A DNA stretch of 64,000 nt from Lunularia cruciata (GCA_948567375.1 OX419757.1:19158001-19222000); one strand, 5' to 3'; shown: positions 1 through 13,642, counted from the first letter of the stretch. Numbers and translations: made by a program. Notes: generated by a model from the sequence alone, not told the origin.

Positions 1-393
1 TATATCGTCACATGGAGTACGATGGCAAGGGAAGTGAAAGAAGAAGAAGTAGGAGGAGGAGGAGGAGGAAAAAATACATGAAAAGCCAGCGCACGAAATG
101 TGGTGTTCATGGGAGCAGCATGGGGATGGAGAATTGCGTAGTAAGGCACGATTCAGCGTTGATGGGCTCATTAGGAGGGAGGGCTGCAAATTGACTTTGT
201 CGCCATCCCATCCGCAACCGAGACGAGGGATTCATAAAGGAAAGTGTGACTAAATAAGGGATGGTGTTTTTCTCCATGCGAAGAGATAAAATAAATAAGG
301 CCAGGGACGGGATGCTTCGAATCATGGCCAGCCAGCCAGCCAGTCACGTTTGTTAAGCCATCGCTCGCACGTAGACGTGTCGCATAGCTGTCC

Positions 394-407
394 AAACCCT
401 AAACCCT
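394..407 (+). promoter_or_regulatory. Telo-box (double AAACCCT)
   Basis: The sequence AAACCCTAAACCCT is seen here in a GC-richer context. The telo-box is a known plant promoter element, common near the start of genes for the translation machinery and other growth-related genes. A candidate start region lies downstream at about 430-720, but no coding sequence was recognised, so its use as a promoter element is inferred. An interstitial telomere scrap is the alternative. Confidence 0.45.
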
Positions 408-1425
408 CCTGTCACGCGTCTGGACTCCGGGGCCGTGATTCCTGACGTAGGGCCACGGATCGCGCGACGCAATTGGCGTCGCTTTATGCTACGGGTGGGA
501 AGTAGCTTCGACGACGACAAGCCTAGCGGGCTTATTTCCTTCCCGTACGCCTTCACGCATCGTCCGTGGCCCGTTCTTTCTCCGTTTTTCCGGGCAGCGG
601 GCAGCAGCAGCAGTCAACTAAGGACTAGGTTCAGTAAACCCCAGTCAGGCGTTGATAATCTGGGAAAGAAGCTGCCCTCCAGGAGGGCTCGTGCCTTGCC
701 TGTCCGGTCCTAAGCAGTACAGGATATTGACCTTATTGGCCTTGTCCGTTTGCGGGCAGTCGCTTGGAGCTGGCCTTTACTTCAACCAATATGGAAATAT
801 TCCTTAATTGTAGACATTGATCCTCTCGATTATCATCAGTAAAACAGTGGTGAAATTTGTTCCCTCTGATCTCTACGTCAGTGGGGACGAGACGACGAGT
901 TCTCGTCTGCATAAGCAGGCGGGCCAGGGCATTACTGTACTGCGATAGCAATGGAGTAGAAAGAATGAAGGAAGGAGGACTTCTTATCTAGAATAGCATG
1001 GTTCATGGCTTGCTTGCATTCGGCCAGCGGGTATTGAGGCAAGAAATGGGATGTGAGAATTCAAGGTGGGGTGTTGTTGCTAGAACAGTGTGAATAATGT
1101 GGATTGATTGACAGACAAGAAAAAAGGGATTCATCGAGCGGACAGTGGTGGCGTCTAGCTGGGGGCTACTATCTTCGCTATGGATGTGGAGTAATTTAGT
1201 AGGAGTGGTACGAGTAGTAGTAGTATAACTGTAGTAGGTTTATTCAACTCCAGTGAAAGGTCTTGAACCATGAAACACATCGTCTTCCTTTCCATGTACT
1301 GTATTCATAGAGAATCCACCAAATTGAATAAAGAGCGTGGATACACTTGTGGAGAAGATCGAATCAGATATGTTTGCCTATTTTATGCAGAAGAGTTCGA
1401 GTTGATCAATGCAATGCAAGTTCGG

Positions 1426-1486
1426 TGAGTGAGATACAGTAGATGTGGGCAACACACAAAAATATGAGTGAGATACAGTAGATGTG
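1426..1486 (+). repeat. 22-bp direct repeat containing TACAGTA
   Basis: Two identical 22-bp copies lie at 1426-1447 and 1465-1486, starting TGAGTGAGATACAG and separated by 17 bp. Each contains one of the TACAGTA 7-mers that are frequent in the first 7 kb. No coding role is visible. Confidence 0.8.
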
Positions 1487-4400
1487 AGCTTTGACTTCCT
1501 CCGAAGACATCCACCAGTTCATAAATGTCCTCCGGAGTCCAACTGCTTTCTCTCTGCAATAAAGATACTCCTGAGATGCTGCGGGCGAAACATGTATGTA
1601 TTTGTTCTTGTCCGAACCCACAGGTTCCTTATCGATACGAAGCTTCTAACAGCCTATATATGGCGAGCAAAGAGCTGGATGCGCGGGTCAAACCCATCCA
1701 ACGGAACCACGGACGTGGTTGGAATCTTCGTGCGTGAATCAATTATACCACAATCTACAGGTTCTGTTGAAACATTTACTGTACATGTGCCCTGCGATCT
1801 CTAAACTGATTTGGGGAAAGGTCTCTACAGAGGTACTTGGAAGCGGTTGCAATCATACGAAGATGGAATGATGAATTGCGTTCCCTTGTTGGCTCGGACT
1901 TCGTTTCGTAAAAGAATTGCTTCCGTTCCACTGATGTGAAAACCTCGTGTTAATATAAAAGAAGCAAAGCAAGCAATAATACATCCATCACACCAACTAG
2001 CCATAAGTTAAAAGAATGATCAGCTTTTTGGAGACAAGCACGGACACCAGCCAGAGTCAAGAAGGAGAACATCGGGGCACGAACATTCCCCGAACAACCT
2101 CCTTTTGACTTGACCGTGGTGAAACTTTGGGTTAACACAATTCATGGGCGGTGTGGTTGGCATTCACCTTGACTCCAAAATGGAAGCTGGATCGGTCAGT
2201 ACCGTATGAAAGTAAGAGAGCGAGAGAGACAGGAAACGAGAGAAAGGGAGAGCGAGCTATGTTCAAAGATGGGCTATGATACGCCTGCTATAAAGAGGGG
2301 TAATGTACAATTGTGTCAAACGAAAAGTGAAACATATATACACATCGACCAATTACGTAGCCACATACGACTTTCATGACACACCAGCAAGGCTTGAGCA
2401 TTTTGACTTTCTAGAGTGATGTGATACATATGCCTGCCCAAATATCATCCCGCGTCTCCATAAACGCGAACGGTTGTTCGCCGCTTTTCGGAGTTATATA
2501 ACAATTTTCTGTCAATTTGACTTGCATGCTCCCGTACCGTGAGACTTTTACTAGCTCTTCGCCTTGGTAAGTGGTGAGGATTTTCATGATTTCAGCTTAC
2601 AGTGGCTTTGAAGGCAAACAATAGCTGTTGTCCACTGGATTTACTGAACTGTTACTCTTTGTGACTTGCACACATATTAGGCTTCTTGTACATTCTGGGC
2701 ATGATCACGTTTATTATTGCCCTCAAACCTTCACAGCCAGTTTGCTGTACGGCAGTCTGGCAGTGTTGATAATATGCGCCACAGCTAGTCCAAAGCATTG
2801 TGGGAGACAGACATTTCGCCCTGTGGAATTGGATATCAAGCTTCGAGTTGCGCATGAGTTCTGTAGTTTTCTTTCCTTGGTTGTGTATTCAGAAGAACTC
2901 TGTCGTCAACCACCTACCAAATCAGACGAGTACCATTAGCAAACGTCTTCATTGTATTCTGCGTGACAAGACACATTAAACGGCATTTTATGCCTAAATT
3001 GAGCAAACTTTTAAATTTATAGCCTTCATAAGTTGCCAAATGGCTCTGTTACAAACAAATTAAAACACTACGAAGTCGGGGTTTCGTGCAAGAGAATATC
3101 ATCTCTTCTTCATCAATAGGGATAATGTGAGGGGAACAGGTTGACACTACAGTGCGCATATTTTATTGGGGCTTGGACCTTTTTTGTGCGCGTGTCGCTC
3201 TTAGTCAATGCTAGAGAACAGTGGTCCTTTGGTGCGTTCAAGTTTTCTTGTCGAAAGTTGAGAATATTGGATGGCTGGTCATTTGCTCGATATTATTGAT
3301 GGTGATTCAAGCAAACGAAAAGAACAAGTATTGATTGCTGTGAACGAGCTCAAAAAAAATAAAGGGATTCTTTGATTGAAGGAACACAATATCTTGGCGT
3401 CGCTTGAGGAGCCAGGTCCTGCTTGCTTCATCAACGTACCTAAGCAGCGGAAACTCGAGTAATGAGTTGTTCACCGTGCCCTCCAATCTGCTTTAACTTC
3501 GACGATAAGAGGACTTGAATAATATGACCACAAATAAATGGATATAAATAGATTATTAGCAGATAAGAGGACATTGCGGAAACTTCCAACTACCGTAGGA
3601 TGCAAAAAACCTCCATGTAGTGTAGATGTAATGTACTCTTGAAGCGTCATATGATTAAGGTGTTTAGACCCCTGGTTGTCGAAAGGATTTAGCCGGATGC
3701 TCATCCGTTTCTCGATAGTATAAACTTAAGCCAGATAGTATATATCGAGCACAATCGTGTGAAAGTTTTCGGAAAAAATGCAACGCAGATCTGTTCTTCG
3801 GTATTATCATTGCGTATGGCGTTGGACGTGAGAACACAGGATGGTGACCAGATTCTCCCTAGTCAACAGCCTGAGCAAATTTTGGTTCTGAATCGTTAAC
3901 CAGGATAATGTTAACGGAAGTAATCTTTTGAAGTAACGGCGCGTATCAGTAGATTGCTCCCCTAAAGTCATGGTTCCGATTCAGCCAAGTATTCTATTCT
4001 ATATCTCTTGATGTGATGTGCATTGCCTAAAATGGACTCCATTCTTGAAAAGAAGAAACCCCAATCCGTTTTACTGGATGTGCTCTGACCTAAAGTCAGA
4101 AGAAATAGCAACTTCAGTCATTCTCATTTATACTCCAATGCCGCGCGACTGAAAAGGGTGTTCTAAGCCTGTACGTCGTACATCAGATGAAAGTCACATT
4201 CCGATCGTTTGCAAAAAGAGTCTTGAATCTAATAGGGGAGAACAACTCTTGTTATAATTCGTCGGATACAACATGCGGATTCTCATTTCTGTCGTTAAGC
4301 AAAGAAATATCCAAAGCCTATTCTAGAAGAATGTCAAACAGAGTAAGAATACGAATTTCACTCCGAAAGCTGCAACAACACTACCTTTTGGAAGCTAACG

Positions 4401-5779
4401 AATGATGCCATGAATTCAATGTTCTAGTGCCACCAAGTGCGTTCAGTAATTCTACCTTAGTAGGTCAAAGTATGTCAGTAAGACTCAAACATCACCATTG
4501 CATCTATCAAGCATGCATGGGTAGATTAAGGAGGTAGGAAGAGTTACCACATACCAATCATATGGTTATGGGTGCCATTCACTGTAATTCTGAAAAAGTT
4601 CCACGAGGTACTGCATGAAATGTGATAGCTTCTGATTTAATCAGCTGTTCACAGTTCGTAAAAACTGTAATTGAAGCTTTTGTCGACCTCAATTGCAGTG
4701 GGTTTCACCACACCACCAGTCGGACTCCATAAGTGATCATATTCTAAGCTTCTGGTTCGGATAGTGTCTTTTCTGACAAAAGTTTCTCGATGACAAATGA
4801 GGTTAATATCATTTGGTAAATCTTTATCCTTGAAGAGAAACCGGACATGCATTTGCACAAACGAAATGCAGCTCCATAAATTCAATTCTATGGTGTCATA
4901 TTGTAAATAAGTCCAGAGGTCTCATGTTCTTGTGAGCTGAAATTTAAAGAAACTCGGAATATCGGAGTAACGTATCAAATAAACCTTGACCAGAAGGTAC
5001 TCTAAGTAGAATCTTCAATCTCGCTCTTGGTACATAGTCAATCATTCAGAAAGCACACGTATTGGAATTCTGCAGTCTCATTAAAGGAACTTACCAAACT
5101 CGCCATTAGGAAGAATGTGTGCAAACTAAGATGTATTTTCTGGAAAGAACTTTGTTATGGCCTAATGTTGAGTAATCATGCTAGTGGTCAGATGTTGCAT
5201 AATTTCCTCCCATCCAGAGATCTCCAGCTGAATGGACTTTGAATTTCGAGTCCTTACTTGACTTCTCTATCCAACAAGAGGTAGTCAAATTGTCCCTACA
5301 CCATACCTTACTGTAGAAAGGTTCTCAGATGAGAAGTAATGTCCTTCCCGTCTATCCAAGTCCTTATCGATGTATTGACAACCACAATGTTCACGAGAAG
5401 AAAAAACACTACAGTAGAACGGAACAGCCGTCTACCTATCTACTTACTTTCATAGTATCCTATCCCTGAGAAAATGGCTACGAACGGTGAAACTGTGAAA
5501 TCCATGTTGACCCGGTAGGCATGTGTGCATTCTCTTGGGGAATGTATACAAAGGAAAAGAAATGCAATCCATGAAAAACGAGTCCCATCCATTTTTGGTA
5601 TACCGTGTTGCTTCAAGAAGTATTATAATACACCAGGGCTTGACTCTATTCTAAATTCTGTCAAGTCCTTTAACGGTTTGTTTTTCTTGTTTTGTTTATA
5701 CCATCATCGCACCCTAGAGCACTCAAAAGGCCTTGATATAGAAGAAGAACTAACAAAATTGGAGTTTGTCTAAATGAAT

Positions 5780-5793
5780 CCCGTACGTACGGG
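5780..5793. repeat. Perfect 14-bp palindrome CCCGTACGTACGGG
   Basis: A perfect palindrome with two overlapping CGTAC cores. GTAC is the known core of SBP-box transcription factor sites in plants and of copper-response elements in green algae. Whether it is functional here cannot be told from sequence. Confidence 0.6.
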
Positions 5794-7000
5794 AATCTAG
5801 ATAGGCATTACCTCCAACTTAATTCATATACAGTATTTACCATCTGTTGCGCAACAGTCATGGACGAGGGACATATAGTACAATATAAGTTCATTCCAGT
5901 TGAGGCCCACATGAGAAGCCGGGCAGAACAACCGCAGCTTCTCTCACGAAGACAGAAAATAAAATTGAGAAAGAGGCTGGGCTGTGTGTATCAGAAGGCC
6001 AAACAGTGCTGGCTCTTGTAGCGAAACAGTGTACTCTGAACGAAGATGGGATGAACCTGGAGCCCCAAGTCCAGCAGTCCAAGAGAGTGAGTGAACGCAT
6101 GAACTCTCCGACGCATTGAACCCACATACAGTAGTGCGTGAAGTCATGCGACGAATAAGACGAACAGCTGCAAGAAGACAGGAACGCTCATCACATGCTT
6201 CTTCTCCCACACTGGGACTATCAGAAAACGAGTCCAGACTCCAGAGCCGCTACTGTAGATCACATCGGCGAAGTCCCTCCGGGGCCTACCTTGTGCGTGT
6301 GCGGTTGACTACAGTAGGGGCGGGTTCACATGGTGAAATCCGAAGTCTCACAGTGCAGTCAGTGATGGCATCTTCTCAATCTCTCAGCATGAGATAAACT
6401 TTATTCTCCTTGGAGGGCATAGTATGAAAAATTTTCAGCTGTGGTACCTATCAAAGCTTCTTTCATCTCCGGAAGTAGTGTTGGGTTTGGAAGTTAAGAA
6501 TATGATCCTTCTGCAAATTAAGTTGTTCAAGGAAACCACATCACTATATGAAGGACTGTTCGATAGCTTTGTGTTCAGCGTTGGATAGTAATATATTGGA
6601 TTTAATTCTAGACTCCTTTGTATATTCTCGAAAGAAGATAAAATACGAGTTTCGTGGTTTTCTTACTCTTGCTACTATGTCAGAATTTTAAATATGTTTC
6701 ACTCAAAATTATTTCCAGTCTCGATCTATGATCATGTACTTTTTAAAGTTTTACTCAACTTTTAACAGCGAAAACTCTCTCATATACATTCATGTGAGGA
6801 TGTTGAGACCAGCTTCGCGTTAAACTTTCGTATTTATTGCAAAGTCAATTGCATTTGGCCCAGTTACTTCTATCTCAGGTCTCTACAGTATATATACATC
6901 AAGATTGTGAAAAGCCACAACACTTTTTAATCAACGCATTTGTGCCGTTATGAGAAAAACAAAGGTACTGTTCCAAACCAAACTAGCATCTATCATTAAT

Positions 7001-10000
7001 CCGGTTACATCTCGATTTACAGGTAACCGAGGCGTACATGGTTGTAACCTTGTAGGACACTGAAGGATCGAGTAGAATAGCGACGATGAAGTGTATACAT
7101 AAAGCCTTTTGAAGATACAAACTTATGGTTAGAAATCAACCTATTAAAGAAAAGAAGAAAGGTAACGTAAGAGATCACTCTCATTATTGACTTGATCTTG
7201 AGGTTTTAACTATTTTGATAATGATTATTTTGATATAAGATGTGATTTGAATCCCTTCCAAATAGTTCACATGAGGTTTCTGAACAGATTTTTATTTTCG
7301 TTAAAGTTGGATGGAAATGATAAGACGAGAGTGTAGCATAAGCATATACCATAACAAGTTATTAACATGTCGAGGAAAAATAATGCAACATGTTTAGAAC
7401 TATGACAAGAGGCGATTCCACACTTGTTTGTCACATATTTCTTACAATTTCTAGCTGTTTCTAGGAAATTTTATGCTTTGCATGACCTCATCTATCTACG
7501 GTTGATGATATCATACTCCTCTATATTGTCTTACATGGCTTTTATAAAACAGAACCCAGAATTCAAGTGACACTATGTTTTATGACAATTTGTCTTACTT
7601 TCAAAATAGAATTAGCTATTTCAGTATTCTAGTTTAAAACTTACCACTAGGTGGGGATAGGTCCATTTCCCATATGGATGATGTGGACTTAGATGCAATA
7701 TCATCCACTTATGCTATTATTCAGTAATTACAATAGAAGATTAGACCAAACAAAGAGGATACCGGAACATTTCATGACTTTCATCCGACCAGTACATCAA
7801 TAAATATAGAATTTAAGGAAGTAAAGAAGAATGGAAAGATTTAAGTTTTGAACTAGGTAGGAGAAGGTAATACGAACAAGAGAGGATTTCAACTTAAAAG
7901 TAAAAGTATCTCAATTCGAGAATCATCTATATGAGAGAAATAAATGAAACTCAGTTTTGAACATGTTTACTGTTAGCTCACATTTTGTTGATTCTATCCC
8001 TTATGATGTCGTCAAATATGGGTGTAAGTATTCCGCTTGTTTCCACAATATTGGAAATAACCAAAAGCGTGGCCAGAAATTCCCCCCGCATTTTTTACTC
8101 TCTTTTTAAGCTTATGTTTAGAATGCGTGCGTATAGTGCATTCCGTTTGCAAGAACCGACAATAATAATACAGGTGCCAAAACTACTGGGCTGGATCGCA
8201 AGGGTCCCATTTCGGGTGCTCCTCATGTATGGTTCTAAGATTCCGCATATGACCAAACAACAGAATGAAGGACAAGGCATTGAAACTAAGCCAACATACA
8301 GCAAATATAATGATTAAAAGAAACCACAACAATTAGAGGGAAATATAGTGTTTCAAACACACAAATTGTCCTTAATTTACCTCATTTGATATTTCCGTGT
8401 TATTTACCATTCAAGAGCTTATAAGGTTAATGTTCTCTCATTCATGTAAGCATATTTCTCACTAATATTCTTGATTTGTGTGTTCTCATTGTACCAGAAT
8501 GTTCCTTGCACTATTCATGAATACTTTTAGACTTGCTCCAAGCTTTTAATAACACTTAAAGGTTATTTCTTTTACTTATATATTTTCTAGCTTGGTGTGT
8601 TATACTAAATTTGAAAATTAGTCTCTGAAATTGGTTTTATTATAGTGTAGTAAATTATCTGTGCCTACGTACAATACATATCTGGAATGCACAACTACAT
8701 TGAGTTAAGAAGCGACAAGATATAAGAGACCAAATAAAAAGTCTATGAATACAAGTTTAAGTATAAGATTCAATGTCTATAAAATATAAGATTCTGTATT
8801 TGTGTTTCAAACTTAATAAGTTCAAGAAAAATTTGCATTTTTAAAATTTTCACATTGTATTAAAAAATAACACATTCTATTCCAAGAACAAGAGATGTAT
8901 TTTTTTTCCATATGGGCACTTATATACCGCGAAGCCATTATTTCCAAAATGCACCTTTTTAGTATACCTTTTTTGACTGGTCCAAAATTTTGATCTGATT
9001 CCGGAAAGGCTAACCTTTCCACTATGTCCAATTTGTTGCAAAAGAAGAAAACGCATATAAGCTTCTACTCTTATGGATTCACTTTTTGCAAATTTGCTAC
9101 AAAAATGAAGAATTCAAAAGTACATTTACTAAAAATAGAGGATTTTTAATTAAAGAATTCTTTTTTTAATATATTTTATTTCTTATATTCAACGCATACT
9201 AACCTTATGGTGTAAGTAAGATAGACCACTTATATTTAATACATCAAAATTTTGAAAGTTCATCTAGACAAATATAATAAGTTCAAACATCTAACTTCTT
9301 CACATGATGATCAAACTAATTTTTGGGTTACTGATCAAGATGATATTTTCAACTATTCCTGTTTACATTTTCCTTGGCTGGATTTAACTTACCAAATCAA
9401 ACATATAATTGATGATGATTGTACCTCCCTCTTACAAACAAGGTGATTTATTGTAATGGATGGAAATATATTCTGCCAAGAAAAATGGAAGACCATACAT
9501 TTAGGTTCTGGACATCTAATTGCTAACCACAGATAATACACCAAAAGCTTTTTATATCATTGCATATTGCATGATGATTTGCATATTGACATCAGATGAT
9601 ATTTTGGAGATAATTAGATTATCAAATTTATTAAAAGAATGGATTCTAAAGAAATTGTATTGAAGGAATTGGTTATGTGTAAATTAAGGAAGTAGGAATC
9701 AATAATTACATTTAGTAAGGCTTGTCCTTATACAGTTAATAATCTCAAAATAATTATTCAAGGTGTGGATGAGATGGCATCATAAAATTAACAGAATGAG
9801 CCAAAACAAGGAGTTTCTATCCTTTCTATGTAAAAATGAGTAGGAAAGAGATGATGATATATTTTGAAATGTACCAACCTGTTTTCTGGTCTGTATTAAA
9901 TTAGCTAAACTTCTTCCTATGAAGTTATAAATTCGGAATTCAATTAGGTTGTAGACCTAAATTGAAGGAAGGCCTTCCAATTTTGATCGATAGTCAACAT

Positions 10001-11379
10001 GGGAACGTCTATTTTACGGGAAGTTTATTTTGATTTCTCTAATATGGAAGCTTTTACCTAACTAATCGACATATATCAAGACCTTAAGCCATATCAAGGC
10101 CATGGAGTTTCTTTCACTCAACTCGAGTATCTCTTACTTATTTCCTTCCTATTTTTCTTTGGGTGTTGTCTTCTGTATTGTGCCCGAATCAGCGATATTA
10201 CGGATGAATCTTTGTACCTTTTGCAACGCATGAGTCCATATTAGAAGCATTTTATTATCCAAGACACATCAAATATCTATTGTACAATTTTCTTTGGGCT
10301 AAATTTTCCATCAATGTATACCCCATATCAAGATGATTATCCTAATTCTTTGCATTATAATTTAGCCAGTATGGATATGTACTATGTAAATTTAAGTTGA
10401 ATTGATTTCATATGGTTTTGAACGTATTAATTGGAGAGTTATATCTTAAGACAAAACTGAATGGAAATGAATACTTTTAGAGAACGGACAAAGATAAGAA
10501 GAAGGGACTTACTCCTTCCACCAAAAATTTTGCTACTTCCACCACATTTAACCCCGGACCCCAGTATTGGGATTAGTTTAGGGTCGATTAATTTAGAGTG
10601 TTGTGGTGGAAATAGTAATTCATTATGAAGAATACCTTGTGATGAAACTCACAGCAAGCTTAAACCTTTCCTTATATACCGTTCTATTTCATAGTTATAT
10701 CTATAATCTTTATCTGTCATAGAGTATTTGTATTCGAGCCCATGCCCGGAATCCTAATCCATTCCCCGAATTGGAGATCTTTGGATGATAGTTTACTCTA
10801 AATAGTGAATCATCTATGCTTAACCAGGCTTCTTGGCTATTCAAATTTTGAAGTGATCTTTAAGATAATCATGCCATATAAAACAGACCGCATAAACTTA
10901 CGCCAACTAATAAAACTTCATAACAGATTCAAAGTTTAAAGAGAATGGTAAGTTAGATGAATGAATTTCTTCACACTTGGGGCATAGCGTAAGGAATTCA
11001 TTCTAACTTCTTACTTGCACTTGACAAAAACATTTATGTTGAATACTTACCACATTTTTTAAAATACTTTTTTTGGAGAAACTATACCTGAAAATTCAGC
11101 ACGATTTTTTTTTAGTTTGCAAAGCATTTATGCAAATTGGTGTCGAGAAATCTTCCTATTCAGAGAAAGGAAAAAATCCTTTAGGAGTAGAAGTTACTAA
11201 ATAAATAAAGAAAATTTTTTTTACGTTTAACGTACCTTGCAGACAATGTTCTAAGCTATCGTGTAATTTTAAGAGCTTGTAGTTTTCCATCTGCGCTTGT
11301 TTAATACCATCTAAAAGTTTGCAAAAATCTTTAGGTAAACCCGCTTAGTAGATCTAAAAATCTCTGAAAATTATAACGT
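7001..11379. other. AT-rich stretch, nothing recognised
   Basis: Strongly AT-rich sequence with only short open frames (for example about 110 codons at 7985-8317 and about 65 codons at 9252-9446) that match no family I know and have no motif. A small inverted pair, CTACTTCCACCACA at 10533-10546 and TGTGGTGGAAATAG at 10602-10615, flanks about 55 bp. It may be very old transposon debris. Confidence 0.4.
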
Positions 11380-12035
11380 TCGTGACTATCATGGAGCTGA
11401 GAGAGGATACACCGTCAACTTAGCATTCCAGTTTTCAGGGATGGGTTTATGTCAGAGGACAAGGGAATTGGAACTGCAAGAGGAGCATCACCATTACACA
11501 AGGCAGGTGCAGACAAGAGAGAAAGATGGAGCTTTGTCACACGCTGGAAACCAGGACTTATGATCTTGCGCCTCCACATAAAGGAACAAAATCACAGGCT
11601 AGCAGGCAATGCAAATCTCTTATGTCTGACGCTCTCTTTGTCTCGTCTGTTCAACTTGGCGTTTGCAGAGTTCGCAAGTAGTAAGCTTGCTGGAGACTTT
11701 CAGACTTCGCTTGGCGCAACTTGCACAAAAATGCCGTGAGCTTACTTTGCGGCATCTAAAAGGTTCGGCAAGCGTTGAAGCTGCGTGCGAGGAACATCAC
11801 TTCAAAGCTTAGCTGAGATTCTAAGCATTGTAATACAATACAAAGAATCAGCTGTCTCCTCGGGCACAAAGCGCATTAAGCGTCTTGGGAACTCTAATGT
11901 CATTCTTGTCCTCCTTCTGAAAGGATATGAAGAAGAGGATGCAGCATTCAGGGAAGACGGCTCCAGTAACAGCGTTCCAGCTCCTTCTATGAAAATAAAG
12001 GTGTGTATAAAGCGGTTTGATTTTGAATCATAATG
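11380..12035 (+). pseudogene. Exon-like GC-richer island, possible decayed host gene
   Basis: This island of about 650 bp differs in base composition from the AT-rich DNA on both sides. It holds overlapping open stretches in different phases on the plus strand. One at 11449-11739 is 96 codons. One at 11630-11812 includes the residues LLETFRLRLAQLAQKC, a helical, coiled-coil-like composition. One at 11785-12033 has a charged YEEEDAAFRED segment. The open phase changes near 11810, which fits either a frameshift in a pseudogene or separate exons. I do not recognise the protein family. A possible donor (AAG followed by GTGTGT) lies near 12000. Confidence that some of this was once coding is moderate; its identity is unknown. 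Confidence 0.35.
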
Positions 12036-13580
12036 TCCCCCTTAAAAATCCAAACGAATATATGATACGTATATACGTTTCTCAAAGTAATATTTCTCAA
12101 GAGTGAAATATACTATGCTAAATATTAAACCTCTTTTTTTGCCACTCTAATTTAGGATATTATTTTTGGATTATCTTGTCTTCAAGGAAATTGCACTCAA
12201 TCTCAAGTATAAATTCAAGTAATACCTTGTGAGTAATTGTCATCATTTAGGAGAAATTCAATTACTTTGTCTTTAATTGGGAATTGACTAGATTCATCGA
12301 TGATGTTCTATTTGCAAATTCAGTAAGATCTAGATATTGCCTTTTCTAATTAGACTATATGAATGATTTTTTTAATTAAGAGAAATCCAGATTATATTGG
12401 GAATACCCGTGAAATTGATCAGATATATTAATTCTATTGTATTGATAAATTTAGTAAAATCTAGATATTTCTTATTCTAAATTATAAATACAACTCATTT
12501 TATTGGTTAGAGCTCATATATTAGTAATTCATATAGAAATAGTACTCAACTTAACAAGGAACATGTGTATTAATTTGACAAGCATGAAATTATTAGTTTT
12601 ATATAAATTTTAAATATAAAATAGAAGATTGCAAAAAAATGCACTTTTTTATTAGATTTATAATCTGATAGATCAAATCGAACCAACATCTTTATCAAAT
12701 TATATTGTCTTAGTTTTAATTTATAGGTTGTTATGTTATAAGGAGACATATTCAAGAGCATACTTTGTATAAGCTATTAAACCTTTGAAGTAATTATCTT
12801 TCTTTTTAGTCTCATTATTGATATGCTTAGTATTGATGCACTTCATAATATTTATGCACTTTATGTTAGATATCCAATAGCTTGCTCAATTGATACAATG
12901 TAGTATGCTATAATTATCTACAAAGACAAGGAGAAATCATGCTTCATCAATAAGATTCTACAGAAACTATCAATATCTAAAAATTGCAAGAGTAACTTTG
13001 TATCAGGAACCTTTCTTATTCATTACTAAGATAAAAGCTATATAACTAGTAGATAATATTACGCAGAAAGAAAAGCTTATTGGAAAAAATCTTGGATTAG
13101 TAGAATGTATGATGAACTATTAGTGAGAAACTTAGTAAAGAGATATCTTCGTTATAATAATCACCTGTATATAAGACATTTATTGGTAAACTTTGGATCA
13201 ATGTATTAGTTTACTTTGCTTTTATACAAAAACATCCATTTGAAGGAATGATGATGAATTTGGAGTTTTGGTTACACTTAGTAGATAAGGATGATACTGT
13301 GCCTCCTCAATCATTAACCTTTGAAAAAAAAATTAAATGTTTTTAATTAGAAATTCAAATAGTATATGAGATATTTTTTTTCACTAGAATTGAATACATC
13401 TCTTCTCTTAGAAGAACAATTAAGCAATAAAGGTCTCTTTCTAGATTCATAACTCAAGTATTATAAAAATTAGAGAGATTTGTTATGATGGTTACTAATA
13501 ATTTTTAACATAGACAGAAAGGAAGCTAGATTTCAACTATGTTTATTTCAGCAATACTTTCTAAGATAAGAAATTTTGAG

Positions 13581-13642
13581 AGATTAATTAATCTTGTAGA
13601 TATATGAATTTAGATTAATTAATCTTGTAGATATATGAATTT
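13581..13642 (+). repeat. Perfect 31-bp tandem duplication
   Basis: Two identical head-to-tail copies at 13581-13611 and 13612-13642, each starting AGATTAATTAATCTTG. Their identity inside otherwise decayed DNA implies a recent slippage event. Confidence 0.85.

Larger units (their letters stand above)
1..7000. other. Low-repeat, GC-richer region; no gene recognised
   Basis: This stretch is less AT-rich than the rest and shows no retrotransposon homology that I can see. It has purine runs (about 30-75 and 2210-2260) and a GTA-rich run near 1200-1240. Open frames of up to about 106 codons exist on both strands, but none has a recognisable domain, and frames on opposite strands overlap, as expected by chance. 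A telo-box near 394 and repeated TACAGTA motifs suggest promoter or intergenic DNA of a neighbouring host gene. That is an inference; transcripts would be needed to place any exon. Confidence 0.4.

Noticed and set aside
435-713. Plus-strand open frame of 92 codons in the GC-rich start of the window
   Set aside because: No domain, arginine- and serine-rich composition typical of GC-rich chance frames, and an overlapping opposite-strand frame. It may overlap a real exon, but nothing supports it.
7985-8317. Plus-strand open frame of 110 codons
   Set aside because: It stands alone in AT-rich DNA, has no known motif, and an opposite-strand frame of 69 codons covers the same bases. Not enough to call a gene.
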